Below, piece after piece: positions 53,929 through 64,000 of a DNA stretch of 64,000 nt. The position numbers were made by a program, and so were the translations under genes. The notes below the pieces were generated by a model. The model saw only the letters and a program-made list of their open reading frames with translations, was not told where the DNA came from and made no database searches. Within the stretch, counting starts at the first letter, position 1. Each line of letters opens with the position of its first letter. This stretch comes from Caenorhabditis remanei (lineage: Eukaryota; Nematoda; Chromadorea; Rhabditida; Rhabditidae). The stretch is from positions 4,774,001-4,838,000 of the forward strand of contig NC_071332.1 of assembly GCF_010183535.1 (NCBI RefSeq). The letters run 5' to 3'.

Positions 53929-54747
53929 TCAGACGAATACATAAAGAATTTTTAATGGGCGACACTGTGAATAGAACGGGACAAATGTAATAACTTCATG
54001 GAAAAATGTTGAAAGTAAAATTTCATGAATTCCGGGGGAAAAATGACAAGAGAGATCACAATAGAATAGCGAATTTATAGAATTTCGAAGTTTGTAGTCG
54101 TCCTTCGATAGCGCTCCCTCCATAGAGAATCCCATCTCACCACGACGAATCGAACACTTTCCTGAAAGAGTACGGTATTTTCGTCTGGCATCGAGCCAAG
54201 TTGTGACTTACTTCCATTGATAAGAAGAGTTCCGCTGAGAAATTCTGTCTTGTACCCTTTCTCGAACAACAAGTTTTTGAAATCCGACAGTTTCAGGTCG
54301 TTCACGAAGATTGCCTGCAATTTTTCCAGTTTTTCATGATTTTCAGCTCGATTTTTCATGATTGTTTGGTCTAATTTCTCGACGAAAATGCCTTTTTTCC
54401 GTGACGCAAAACAAGGGAAGCAGAGAACAACCGAAGCGTGAATTTCACTGTTATCAGCAACCGGCAGCAGAGAATTTGTGGTTGATGACAGTGTGTCTAC
54501 GTAAAGAAACAGGGATTATGGAGTTAAAACTTTTGAAAATTACGTACAAGACTATTTTTAGAATGATTGTGGGTGGCCAAACGTGATCTTTATATGGAAC
54601 CGAGACGGCCGGAAACGTTTTTTTAGGGAAAATTTAGAAACAAGACGAACCTGATGAATAGGAATCAGCTTTTTGAGCAATGGTTCGAGGATTATTGCTT
54701 TCGGAAACTCGGGGTTTTCAGATTTTTCATAGTCAAAATCAACAAGT
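53929..54747 (-). pseudogene. cpsf-2: C-terminal remnant of cpsf-2 (CPSF100)
   Basis: Three exon-like pieces on the - strand join in phase: 54747-54651, 54314-54212 and 54161 to about 53929. They encode ILEPLLKKLIPIHQ, then AIFVNDLKLSDFKNLLFEKG and GTLLING, then CSIRRGEMGFSMEGALSKDD. These match in order the extreme C-terminus of CPSF2 (the EP-rich linker, the LSDFKQVLLREG block and the RRTETGRIGLEG block). The catalytic-like metallo-beta-lactamase and beta-CASP domains are absent from the window, and the end drifts after the last block. CPSF2 is a core pre-mRNA 3' end processing subunit; a fragment alone could not do this job. It is most likely a leftover of a moved or duplicated gene. Confidence 0.7.
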
Positions 54748-55149
54748 CTGTAGTAAAAACTAAAAATTTTGTAAATTTCGACTGACAAGGGGAATCCTCA
54801 AAGTGTCCACTTTCACACGACTCAAGAATTTGGCCCCTGATACTTTCGAGTCCATGAACTCCGAATCAAGAATAAAATTCTGCTAAATCCTTCTGTGAAC
54901 CGAGTTCTGAGCCGTCAGGTGTGACGTTTTGTTACTGTTTACTTAGATTTTGCAGCAATTTATTTTGATTCCGCACAAATTCCTATTTTTATCATCATGA
55001 AAATGTATGAAATTTCGGAAAAGAGGAGGATTTGAACAAGACGAATGCGTCGGAAGGAACTTCCAAAGAGAATCCGGTGGAGAAGAGAGTTACTCCGAAG
55101 AGAGGAGGAGAAGGCTGATAACAAAATAAATTCCCAGTATATCACAAAC

Positions 55150-55362
55150 CGTACTCTTACATGTTGGAACTCTCTCTCTCTCGGTGAATTGCTTCCCTGT
55201 TAAAGTCTCATCCCGTGCATTCAAATCTAACCTTATATCGCTTGACTTGTCAAAACATTTAACCCTCTCTCCTCTGAATTATTAATTTTTTCTGTTGTAC
55301 TATATTTAGATCTTGAAGTATAAGTGGCGAGAGTCCTTCTCAAGTATAAATAAATAAATAGA
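55150..55362 (+). mobile_element. 3' end of a non-LTR retroelement
   Basis: CT-rich sequence followed by GGCGAGAGTCCTTCTC and an AAGTATAAATAAATAAATAG tail, similar to the 3' end at 59940-59985. No coding sequence remains, so this is a strongly 5'-truncated copy. Confidence 0.45.
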
Positions 55363-55860
55363 AGGTTATCATCGTGAACTTAATTGATTTTACAGGAACA
55401 AGCTCCGCCTACTTTTGCAATTTTGTTGCAGATACCTGAAGTTCCAGATACCGAAAAACTCGCCAAATCTGGAAGTCACATACATTTTCTGTCTGAAAAC
55501 ATAAATTTAAAAGTAGATTTCCTGAACTTTTAAGAAAATTGCCGTAGTGTTAAAAAAATGCTAAATTCGCACTAAAATTGCAAAAAATGTGAAGAGTCTC
55601 AACCATTGATTGAAGAGTAATTCATAACCTGATTGTAGTTGTAGTTGTATTTAAGTTTTGTAAATAAATTTAATTAGCAGCACAGAAGCAACCTTTCCGC
55701 AACACGTACGCTACAGTACAGAATCAGAATACTTAATCAAAATGATCCTGGGTTTAAATAATTAGTTTATCTAGATGAATTGGTTATTGGAGTTCGAGAA
55801 ATCTAGTTCTAGTTCTCAAGTTTTTATTCTGTTACTTTCCTTGAAATTTTATTTCCACTA

Positions 55861-56560
55861 CACAGTCTCCCAAACTCCGAAAAACAACTGCAAGCGAAAG
55901 TTATCAGTGGAGCGCAAAGGCCGCGCGCTACAGTAGTCAAAAAAATTTTTAAATTAATTTTTCAACTGAAAATTTTGATTTTATTCAAATTACGAACAAT
56001 GAAGGAAATAAAAACTGAAAATTGTCCATAACAAAAAACGAGAAAGGCAAAAGCAACATTTTGGAAAAACGAAAACTATTTTTGGAGCAAAAATAAAGGC
56101 GCTGATACAGATCGAAGTTTTGGCCTGAGAAATCAGTTTTTTAAATATTTCTCGAAACTTATTCGGCAAAAAAGTAACCCATCCATAACAAACCGAGATC
56201 TATTTGTTTCGGATTTTTTGAGCTATAATAGAGGTGGAAACGTCAAGAAATAGAGAGCTGGATACAGTTTGAAGTCGAGAATTCGGCAAACAATTTTCAG
56301 TTGAAAATGGTGTTTTCTTTAAAAAATTATCAAATGCAACACTCAAAAGACATGATATCATTGTTTTTAGAAAAATAATTGTTTTTTCTTTATGTATTCA
56401 TCACATTAACCTTTATTGAAGTGACTTTTTCATCTTTAGCTTTACGCTAAAAATAAAAAAATTCACTTTTAGACCTGCAAATTACTCAAGTTTTTCGTTT
56501 CGTGAGGGGAGATCGAAAATTTCCTTGCAGTTCTTACTCGGAGTTTGGGAGACCGTGCAC
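55861..56560. mobile_element. 700-bp non-autonomous element with about 37-bp inverted ends
   Basis: Left end CACAGTCTCCCAAACTCCGA and right end TCGGAGTTTGGGAGACCGTG are complementary with few mismatches, extending to CAACTGCAAG / CTTGCAGTTC. TA flanks both sides, which fits a TA target duplication. The interior is AT-rich and non-coding. Confidence 0.65.
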
Positions 56561-57215
56561 TATGAAAGTTAGATGAAAAAAATACCAAATTTGATAGATC
56601 ACATTTTAAGGAAAATATATCAAATTTGATTAAAAAGTGGTGTTTTAAAAATTGCGCGCCAAAATCTCAATTGTTAACCACAACCTTCTCTGAGTGTTTT
56701 CTTCGGACTCTGTAATTGACTTTCTCTGTTTTCGTTTAGATTTCCCATTAATGTTCTTTGCCCAAAAAGTTTTTACCTATTTATTTCATGCGCCCGTTCA
56801 TTTCGCTAATGTTTTCCATCTGGAAATTGCGTCTTGCGTTCGATGAATCATTTTTGTACTCTTCAAATGCTTCATTTTCAAAGGTCTCAAACTGTTGAAA
56901 TCAGAAATAATATCTGAAAACTTTGAACACATCGTCCCGGACTGGCTTTATAGAATACGAACTGCTAATCAAGATGGTCTAGGCTCTAAAAAATCAGTTT
57001 ATCTAGATGAATTTATTTTTGAAAATCGAGAAATCCAGTTCCAGTAGTTCAAGTAGTTTCCTCTGTCACTTCTTCTGACGGTTCCTATTCTTTCTTCTTT
57101 GAACATTTCTCTGCTTCTCTCGTTCGGTTCTCATCCTCTCCAGTTCTTGCTCCGTCTTCTGCACACTTTCGGCACAAAAGACATCAGATTTGCCAACGAG
57201 CTGTCCACATCCATT

Positions 57216-57926
57216 TTCGTACGAGTAGACAGGTCGCTCTCCGAGCCATTTTTGAAAGAATTCTATGCCGTCAAATTAGAACTGACCTAGGTCACCGATT
57301 CTCCATCCACCAGCACGGATTTCTTGCTCGCTGATCCTGCCCTAGCTCCCTGGTCTTTTCTACCGCAAACTATGAAAGAATGCTGAAAACTCACCATTCT
57401 CTAGACGTTCTCTTCTTTGACTTTAGAAAATCTTTTGATAAGGTAGATCATATTATTTTGATCAAAAAACTTGCAAACTTTGGTCTGTCAAACCTTTACA
57501 TCTCCTGGTTCGACGCTTTCCTCAAAGAACGCACCTTCTCAGTATCTACTCTTGAAACTCCCACCAAACATTCATTTTGCCGCTTTTGCTGATGATATCA
57601 AACTGCATTCCCACGACCCAGTTCTCCTCCAACACGGTATAAACCTAGTATCCAAATGGGCCTCTGCCAACGCTCTCCCATTAGCTCACACCAAAACCTC
57701 TCTTCTTAGGCTAGGTCCCAAAAATTCTCGTCACCCATTTCACGTAGACTCCATCCCCATCTCAGAATCTGCTGTGGTACGGGATCTGGGTCTATTAACC
57801 GACCAATATCTCAATTCGACCTCCACATTTCCAAATTATCCTCGTTAGCTTTACTCCGCTGTAATCAACTTCTCAAAGTCTTCAAGTCTAGATCATCTTA
57901 ATGCTTACAAAGATTTGTATCAGTTT
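57216..57926 (+). mobile_element. Non-LTR retrotransposon reverse transcriptase, left part
   Basis: Fragments in shifting frames show the usual RT blocks of CR1/Jockey-like elements: IFERILCRQIRTDLGHRF and SIHQHGFL, then DVLFFDFRKSFDKVDH (motif A), and after a deletion FADDIKLHSH (motif C) followed by TKTSLLRLGPKNSRHPFHVD and VRDLGLLTDQYL. Several frameshifts and the loss of the stretch between motifs A and C make it a dead copy. Its continuation lies at 59288, beyond an insert of host-gene DNA. Confidence 0.8.
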
Positions 57927-57962
57927 AATGCCTGAATCCTGTTAATAGAGTGTTTATTTCAG

Positions 57963-59287
57963 CCGACATTCTTCGTGAACGTGGAAGGACTCGCCTACAT
58001 TTGCTTACAGTGCCATCACAAAACCGCATGTCAAATGAGCCGGTCCGACCGAGTGAAAGCGAAAGTGCTGACCCAGCAAGAAGCTGCTCGACATATGGTT
58101 TCTGCGACTTGCAAACATCGGAGAAAAAATGACGTTGGAAGAACAACAAACATCTTTATTCTAAACTTGTAAGTTGCACTGCTGAAGCTATTAACGCATG
58201 AGTAATTTTTCAGGAATTCGAGAGGCGCAATTGAAATGCCGGAAGCCTTTTTCAAGGGAGGAGGCATTTTTGACGAGGTGCAATTTGCCACATTGCTGAA
58301 AAATACTCCAAATGTGGGCAATGGCGATGAAACCGATGAAAAAGATGTCGATGAAACCGATGAAAAAGATGGCGAAGAAACCGAGCAAGTTGGCGAGGAT
58401 CAGGTGGAAGCAGCAGAAGTTCAAAAAGAGGAGGATTCAAACGAGAAGATGTCGACTGGAGAAGCCAATGTCAATGAGGATGAAACCGAGCAAGTTGGCG
58501 AGGATGTCGGTGAAGCAACTGAAGGTCGGAAAAAGGAGGTTACTAACGATGGTGAAGTTGTTGTCGTACCAGACAACGCCGTCCAAGATGATGTGGAAAA
58601 CGCCCGGTCTTCTGATCAAGACGAGTGAGTTAATACGAATTAACTGGCATAAGAAACAGTAGGCCTTGACGTTTCCCATGCAGTCTTAGACACACATTAA
58701 TATTAATACCGGTGCATAAATAGAACATTTCAGATCCTTCGATTTCCACTTCACTGAGGACATCAAGTTGGCCGAATCCGTCGAAAATCTGTCACTCGGT
58801 AATGGACAAAATGATGCATCAACTGACGATTCTTACACCACCGCACCGGAATCCGAGGCTCCAGAAGAAGCAGTCAGCGTTCCTGTGGTCGACCAGAGCG
58901 CTGATTCATCGGCTTCTCTGGCCTCCATCCCCGATATCGTTGATCTTGGTGAAGACAATGAATTCCTGGACGAGAGCTTCTATACCCCAACAGAAGAAGA
59001 AGAGCTTCCGGTTTCTGCTCCAAACTCTCCCATATTCTCACAAATGCTCAACTCGTTTGACATGGACAATACATTGACTGTATTCGAAAAAGCCAACAGA
59101 GAAATGCGAGCATTGAAGGAGGAGGAAGTTCTCAATTTGTTGGAGTTTGCACAGAAGAGGCTGAACGAGGAGGAAAACCTGATCAAGGTTGCAAACAAAA
59201 TTGTCGCAGTTGGAGACCTTCACGGCGACTACACCGTTATGGAGCTAAACTTCACTACTACAAAATTGCAGACATCTTTTCAACAAG
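57963..59287 (+). pseudogene. 5' fragment of a PPP-type protein phosphatase gene, embedded in a retroelement
   Basis: Three exons, 57963-58168, 58214-58624 and 58734 to about 59287. The first encodes a short Cys/His-rich stretch (CLQCHHKTACQ, then HMVSATCKH), possibly zinc-binding. The next two are acidic and repetitive (GDETDEKDVDETDEKD, DETEQVGED). Near the end comes NKIVAVGDLHGDYTVM, the first metal-binding motif (GDxHG) of PPP-family phosphatases. A one-base shift then lets HYYKIADIFST follow, as in intact relatives, and host sequence ends at the retroelement junction. The rest of the catalytic domain (GDxxDRG, GNHE) is absent from the window, so no active enzyme is expected. Confidence 0.65.
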
Positions 59288-59987
59288 TATGTTCTTCCTC
59301 TGCTTGAATATTGCTCTGTTGTTTACTCTCCTTCACCTTCTAGCATTCTGTCTCAAAAACTTGAAAAACCTCTCAGATTATTCACTAGAAAAGTTCTACA
59401 ACGGTGCAACATCCCTTATTCTTCTTACCTCGACCGTCTCGAAATTCTTGATATTTACTCAGCCCGCCGACTTAAATCACAATTAATCTTACTTTACAAA
59501 TTTATTTGCGGCGCAGCGTATTTCCCAAATATCCAGTCGTATGTCAGACTGTCTAATTCGGCTAGACGACCCACGACTCTAATTTGTGTTAGGCCTGACG
59601 TTAATGACTTCTTCTCTTCTACAATCCCCATATGGAATTCTATTATATGTAATACCCATGACTTCCTCCCCCCCCCCCGGTAAATTTGTCTCCCTGCTCG
59701 ATAATTCAATTAATAGACTTTGATCTCCCCCTGTGAATTCGCTCTTTTCCTTGCCCCCTCTCCCCTTCTCGGTTATTTCTTCCATTTCATTCTTCTCATC
59801 TCCCCTCCTGTCAATTAATTCTCGAATCATGAGTTCCCCCATTTTTCCCCTATACCTTCGGACTTTATATCTTGTTTTCCTTTTATTTCCACCTCCTACC
59901 AGGTCTATAGCCTCGCGAGGGGCTTGATCCGGTCTCCTGTATAATTTTAATGATCTATATTCCAGTCAATAAATAAATTTAATTTAA
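59288..59987 (+). mobile_element. Non-LTR retrotransposon, right part and 3' end
   Basis: The frame starting at 59288 gives VLPLLEYCSVVYSPSPS, LEKPLRLFTRKVLQRC, YLDRLEILDIYSARRL and IWNSIICNTHDF, the conserved C-terminal region after the RT domain in CR1-like elements. A pyrimidine-rich 3' UTR with a C10 run and an AATAAATAAATTTAATTT tail follow. It is the direct continuation of the left part that ends near 57926. Confidence 0.8.
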
Positions 59988-59996
59988 AGCGAATCT

Positions 59997-60480
59997 CTCA
60001 GAAATCGCATTTTCTAACTTTTGATGAAAGTGGTAGAGGCCAAAACGGGGCATTTAATATAACTTTTTTTCTAGAAGAGATATTGACAAACGCTAACTTG
60101 CATCTGAACAAGCATGTTTTGTTCCGTATTTCTACCAAAACTCAGGTCATTTGACAAGCGAATCTCTGAGAATATTAGCACGAATACTAATTAAGTTATG
60201 GTTGTTCAGATGCATTTTAGAGTTTGTTTGAATCTCTTCTAGAAAAAAAGTTATGGACTGTGCCCAGTTTTGGCCTCTACCACTTTCATCAAAAGTTTGA
60301 AAATGCGATTTCTAAGAGATTATATTGTCAAATGACTTGAAATATAGCACGAATACTATTTAAGTCATGGTTGTTCAGATGCATTTCAGAGTTTGTTTGA
60401 ATCTATTCTAGAAAAAAAAGTTATGGACTGTGCCCAGTTTTGGCTTCTAACGCTTTCTCCAAAAGTTAAAAATGTGATTT
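59997..60480. repeat. Palindromic repeat with partial third copy
   Basis: CTTTTGATGAAAGTGGTAGA and GGCCAAAACGGGG (about 60015-60050) are matched by CCCAGTTTTGGCCTCTACCA (about 60270) and TTTCATCAAAAG. A further partial copy (GTGCCCAGTTTTGGCTTCTA) follows at about 60430. No coding potential. Confidence 0.7.
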
Positions 60481-60863
60481 CTCAGTGAAATAATTAGTCC
60501 TTAAACTCTATTAAACGTTAAGCAAAAAAATTTCAAGATAACGGTCTGGAAAAAATGAGTTTTTCATAACCAAATATGTTAAATTTGTATGAAAACTGTA
60601 AGTATTTTAAAGAAAGACTCCGGAAACCTGTTTTCAGCACAAAATTAGAATAAATTCCAGGAAAAATCAAAAAATCACTGTTTTTGTTACTTAAATTTTG
60701 AAATTTGCAGCATAAATTTCCAAAATTTTTCTTCCGAAAAATTATTAACCTTAATAAAATCCCATTTAATCTTCAACGCAGGTTGTCCACCAAGAGTCAG
60801 AGTGAATTTCGGACACTTGTAGAAACATTCGAATGGAAATTTCGATGGGAATATTGTCGAAAT

Positions 60864-61067
60864 AAACTTTCTTGACATTCGGTGTTTGCGGACCTAAATT
60901 CCCGCGCTTAAAATAAGCCACGCCCTCTTTCCATTGTCTCGTCTATATACTTAGAAAAGATCGGAGAGTTCGACTAATATCATGGCCGAGACAATGGAAA
61001 GAGGGCGTGGCTTATTTTAAGCTCGGGAATTTAGGTCCGCAAACACCGAATGTCAAGAAAGTTTGTT
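60864..61067. mobile_element. Palindromic element inside the FTH exon
   Basis: Left arm AACTTTCTTGACATTCGGTG, TTTGCGGACCTAAATTCCCG and AAAATAAGCCACGCCCTCTT; right arm the complement, about 85 bp each with a loop of about 30 bp. No clear target duplication was seen. Confidence 0.75.
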
Positions 61068-61621
61068 TTGACAATACATGAGTCTCAAAATGAGTCATTC
61101 TCGCCGATTTGTATTGCTCTGAATCCAGAATCATCTGGATTTCCTCTGCTTTCGGATCTCTCAAGAATACAGTAATCTCTTCAATTTCTCCAGGATCCAG
61201 ATAGTGTAGATCAAAGTTAGAAGAGGTGTGGATGCGTTTGACATGCAATTTTTGATTCAATTGGTCTAATTCTTTGACCAATTCTCGCCAGTACTTATCA
61301 GTTCCCCCTAGAGTCAATTCCTCCAATCGAAGTTTCGGATTCTTCAATATTACCAGAGTATAAAGGAGGGGATTCCTGGAAAAAATTAATTAAAATGTTT
61401 TTTTCAAAAAATTTTCCAGTACATTTTCCGTTTCCTTTCAAATATCGATCGACGAAACGAGGCGGACATTGTCTTATGCTTAAAACTCCAGTCTTCTGCA
61501 GTGTTATAAGAGAGTTTGATAAGTTCTGGATCCCAGCTGTCCACCTGGATTCGGATTCCTTTCGAAACGTTTCGAAGTTCGTGTCTGTATAAAAAATTAT
61601 ATTTTTCGAATTTAGCTCAAA

Positions 61622-61900
61622 ATATTAGCAATCCACGCCTGCTTACAACTGCGCCCCATCGCAAACGAGAGAGTATCGAGGAGAGACGCAGAGTTTTTTA
61701 TCGCGCCGACACAGATTTTTTACAGTTTTTGACCTATTTTCGCAATTTTCAAATATTAACAAAAATTATTATGAAAAATAGCGAAAATAGGTCAAAAACT
61801 GTAAAAATCTGTGTCGGCGCGAGAAAAAACTCTGCGTCTCTCCCCGATACTCTCTCGTTTGCGATGGAGCGCAGTTGTAAGAGGGCGTACGCTGCTAATA
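61622..61900. repeat. Palindromic repeat family D, copy 2
   Basis: Matches 44800-45045: ATTAGCAATCCACGCC to TACGCTGCTAATA with CGCAAACGAGAGAGTA and CGCGCCGACACAGATTTTT. Unlike copy 1, it contains GAGAGACGCAGAG and CTCTGCGTCTCTC in its arms. It lies in an intron of the FTH gene. Confidence 0.82.
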
Positions 61901-62467
61901 GGAATTGAGGATCAAGGCTGTGCGAAAATTTTTTGAGGGGAAATATTTTCGAATAGTTTTCGAAAAAAAAAAATTTTGCCTCCGAAAAGTTATTTTTTCA
62001 GACAGTTTTCTTGACATTTTTTGCGGTTTTTGGCTAAAAATTTTCAAAAAAGGGATTTTTTGGAAAAATTTTCCCACAGCCTTGCTCCAAATATATATAC
62101 CGAGCATTTAAATCCAATTTTTTGCCGATTTTCTCAAAAATGTCATCTGGCAAGTCGGTGAACGAGCTGGTCTTCGGCTCCAAGCTGTAATTAAAAAAAA
62201 AACATTTTTCAAGATATTTTTCTGTCTATACCTTCTATCAACATCCAAATCGAAATTCCCTTGAATAAATCTCAAAAACCAGAATTCAAACTCAGCGTAC
62301 TCCATGAAGTCATTTCCCAACTTCTTACATAATTGCTTGTGAGTCCAAAATGTGTCTCTTCTCCAGTATTCCGGAAGAGATGCGATTCGTTTCTTTACTT
62401 TTTGGAATTCTTTGAGAATTCGTTTGCGAATTGCCAATGGATCGCTCTCGGCGGTGGTTTTAGTCAT

Positions 62468-63027
62468 TTTCGAAGGTTTGACACTGGAAAATGGAATATT
62501 TTCAGGTGGAAATTAACTCAATTACCATATTTTTAGTCATTATACGGAAGTTTCTTGCCGAAACGTGATAAAAAAGCGTTTTCGGCACGAAAAACGCAAA
62601 TTGCGCGTAAAATATGATACATCGTCCGCATTGCGTACTTTGAAAAATACCGTAGTCAAACAAAACAAACAAAGAGGAATTGCATCATTCTTGAGGATTT
62701 TTCTGGTCGAATTGTTCTAATTTGATTTTTAAACGAGTTTGAATATCAATTTTCGTGAAAAGATCTTAAAGGAGGTCTGATATGAAGAATATAATCGTAT
62801 CGATTCAAACCGAACGTTTTCAACGTTGCATTAAGAAACAAAAATGAAGAACATTAACAAGAAACCCAACAATCGAAAAAAAGGAAAGGAATCTCAACGT
62901 TTTCAACGTCTTTTCTAGCGGGAAAAAAGGAATTCAAACCGAATTTATAACAAAAACAATAAGAACAAAAAAAGAGCAAATTGACAGTGGTTTAACAGGT
63001 AAAATGAATTAGAAACAAAAGAGGGAA
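62468..63027. other. Intergenic, nothing recognised
   Basis: AT-rich DNA upstream of the FTH gene; no exon, RNA gene or clear repeat was seen. Confidence 0.4.
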
Positions 63028-63265
63028 TTATTGTTTTCTTTCGAGGCGAACGACCTCCTCTCGATAGTCGACTTTTTCTCGATATTCGAGTTCGTAGAAT
63101 TTATTTTTTCCAGGAATTGGGTAACGACGAAGCGAGGGGATGTCCGGAACCATAGCCTCTGGTTCAATAAAAATATTTCATGATTTGGCAAGGATTATCG
63201 CGAACATCATACGGTCCGAGCATGTAGAGAACACATTTTTGTACTTTACCATAATCCATGAGTTG
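63028..63265 (-). pseudogene. FTH-type 3' exon with a one-base frameshift
   Basis: On the - strand an exon opens after a TTTTCAG acceptor (63265) with QLMDYGKVQKCVLYMLGPYD and reaches IMKYFY, then stops. One base earlier or later, the frame continues with EPEAMVPDIPSLRRYPIPG and ends EVVRLERKQ. Compared with the paralogue at 63815, one extra T is present in the run near 63172-63177. It is a pseudogene or a sequencing error in a homopolymer. Confidence 0.55.
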
Positions 63266-63339
63266 CTGAAAATAACTAGAGAATTGGAGACTATTCGTTG
63301 AATTTCAAATTCTTTCCGTTACATTGTACCAGACTTGTC

Positions 63340-63600
63340 AAAAATCGGGTCGGGCGGGGCCGGGCCGAAATTTCTCTTGGCCCGGTCGGCCCGAATACAA
63401 AAATGAGTACCCATTTTTTTGAAAATTTTCGAAAAAATAGAGTAAAAATGCTTAAATTATCATAAATATTCACATTTTGATTCAATTTTAAATTTTTATT
63501 CGAAAACTATACTTTTTTCAAAAAATTTCCAAAAAAAAATTCAAAAACTCAAAATGTTTTGAAAAATTGTTTAAAAACGGGCCGAGATGTCTTCTCATGC
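63340..63600. repeat. GGCCGGGCCG-type repeat, copy 2
   Basis: GTCGGGCGGGGCCGGGCCGA, GGCCCGGTCGGCCCGA and a final GGGCCGAGATG flank AT-rich DNA, as at 21867-22105. Confidence 0.5.
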
Positions 63601-63814
63601 ACAAAAAAATGAAATCATAATAAAATCGTGATTTTTACATTAATTTATATCGGAAAAATTTATACTTTTGAAGAATTACTCACAGAAATAAACTTTCGAC
63701 AATTTTTGCTATGAAAACGAGTTTTCGACACGAAAAGGTGATAAGTAGTGGATAAGGGGAAAATGTTGAAATTTAGAAAAAAATGGAAAAAGGTAAAATG
63801 AATTTAAAGTAGAA

Positions 63815-64000
63815 TTATTGTTTCTTTTCGAGGCGAACGAACTCCTCTCGACGTCTATAATGGTCAACTTCCACTACATATTCGAGTTCGTAAAATTCGT
63901 TTGTTTCCGGAATCGGATAACGACGAAGCGACGGGAAGTTTGGTACCGTAGCCTCTGGCTCATTGAAATACTTCAAGATTTGACTCTGTTCGGGACGATA
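63815..64000 (-). CDS. FTH-type 3' exon, partial (runs off the window)
   Basis: 62 open codons on the - strand to a TAA at 63815. They include QILKYFNEPEATVPNFPSLR, then RYPIPETNEFYELEYV and FVRLEKKQ. The C-terminus closely matches the frameshifted copy at 63028, so the two are tandem duplicates. I assign them to the C-terminal part of FTH/F-box-type proteins from their neighbourhood and composition; the family call is tentative. Confidence 0.5.
   Translation of the reverse strand, partial: YRPEQSQILKYFNEPEATVPNFPSLRRYPIPETNEFYELEYVVEVDHYRRREEFVRLEKKQ

Larger units (their letters stand above)
54790..57215. other. AT-rich intergenic region with retroelement and MITE debris
   Basis: No host exon was seen. 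A non-LTR 3' end is at about 55150-55360 and an inverted-repeat element at 55861-56560, each annotated separately; the rest is unassigned. Confidence 0.5.
60687..62467 (-). pseudogene. F-box/FTH-domain gene split by a palindromic insertion
   Basis: Exons on the - strand: 62467-62232, 62184-62101, 61584-61423, and 61375 to 60687 interrupted at about 60864-61067. Exon 1 encodes a basic helical region (DPLAIRKRILKEFQKVKKRI). Exon 2 is the F-box (FTDLPDDIFEKIGKKLDLNA) and exon 3 continues it (LRNVSKGIRIQVDSWDPEL). Exon 4 is an FTH (DUF38) domain: LRLEELTLGG, LNQKLHVKRIH, YLDPGEIEEI and SEQYKSARM. After VLSK the frame enters a palindrome and stops. On the far side, STIFPSKFPFECFYKCPKF resumes the FTH C-terminus in a compatible phase. 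Without the insertion it would be a typical SCF-adaptor-like gene. Confidence 0.7.

Overview
The window is nuclear DNA from a Caenorhabditis-type nematode. The evidence is short introns with TTTTCAG-type 3' ends, FTH/F-box genes, a Tc5-like transposon, many small palindromic (MITE-like) repeats, likely SL trans-splice sites and operon-like gene spacing. The order attf-2-like / PLD3-like / PiT transporter / cpsf-2 remnant resembles what I recall of the F09G2 cosmid of C. elegans chromosome V. The density and kinds of repeats suggest a species other than C. elegans; both of these last points are inference.

Layout: 0.9-4.8 kb (+) holds an F-box/LRR-like gene followed closely by a SAYSD1 homologue, a candidate operon. 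4.8-8.7 kb is gene-free and rich in MITEs. 8.75-27.3 kb (+) is a ten-exon HEATR5A/B homologue (2077 codons) whose introns carry several repeat families, a 1.4 kb palindrome built from GACGTC units, and a 3.2 kb Tc5-like transposon. 27.8-36.9 kb (-) is an eleven-exon receptor tyrosine kinase with VWA-like ectodomains; almost all its longer introns are filled with one hairpin family. 38.9-40.2 kb (-) is a CNPPD1-type cyclin-like membrane protein, divergent from an attf-2-like AT-hook gene (40.9-42.7 kb, +). A PLD3-type phospholipase D follows (43.4-49.1 kb, +), convergent with a PiT/SLC20 phosphate transporter (52.1-49.3 kb, -). Introns of these two genes repeatedly contain tRNA-like sequences.

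From 53.9 kb onward the DNA is decayed: a C-terminal remnant of cpsf-2; a non-LTR retrotransposon interrupted by about 1.36 kb of a PPP-phosphatase gene; an FTH/F-box gene split by a palindrome; and tandem FTH-type 3' exons, one of them frameshifted.

The housekeeping genes (endosomal trafficking, ER quality control, lysosomal PLD, phosphate uptake, chromatin) share no single pathway. All exon models were made by hand from splice signals and reading frame. For every complete gene the exon lengths sum to a multiple of three, which supports the models.
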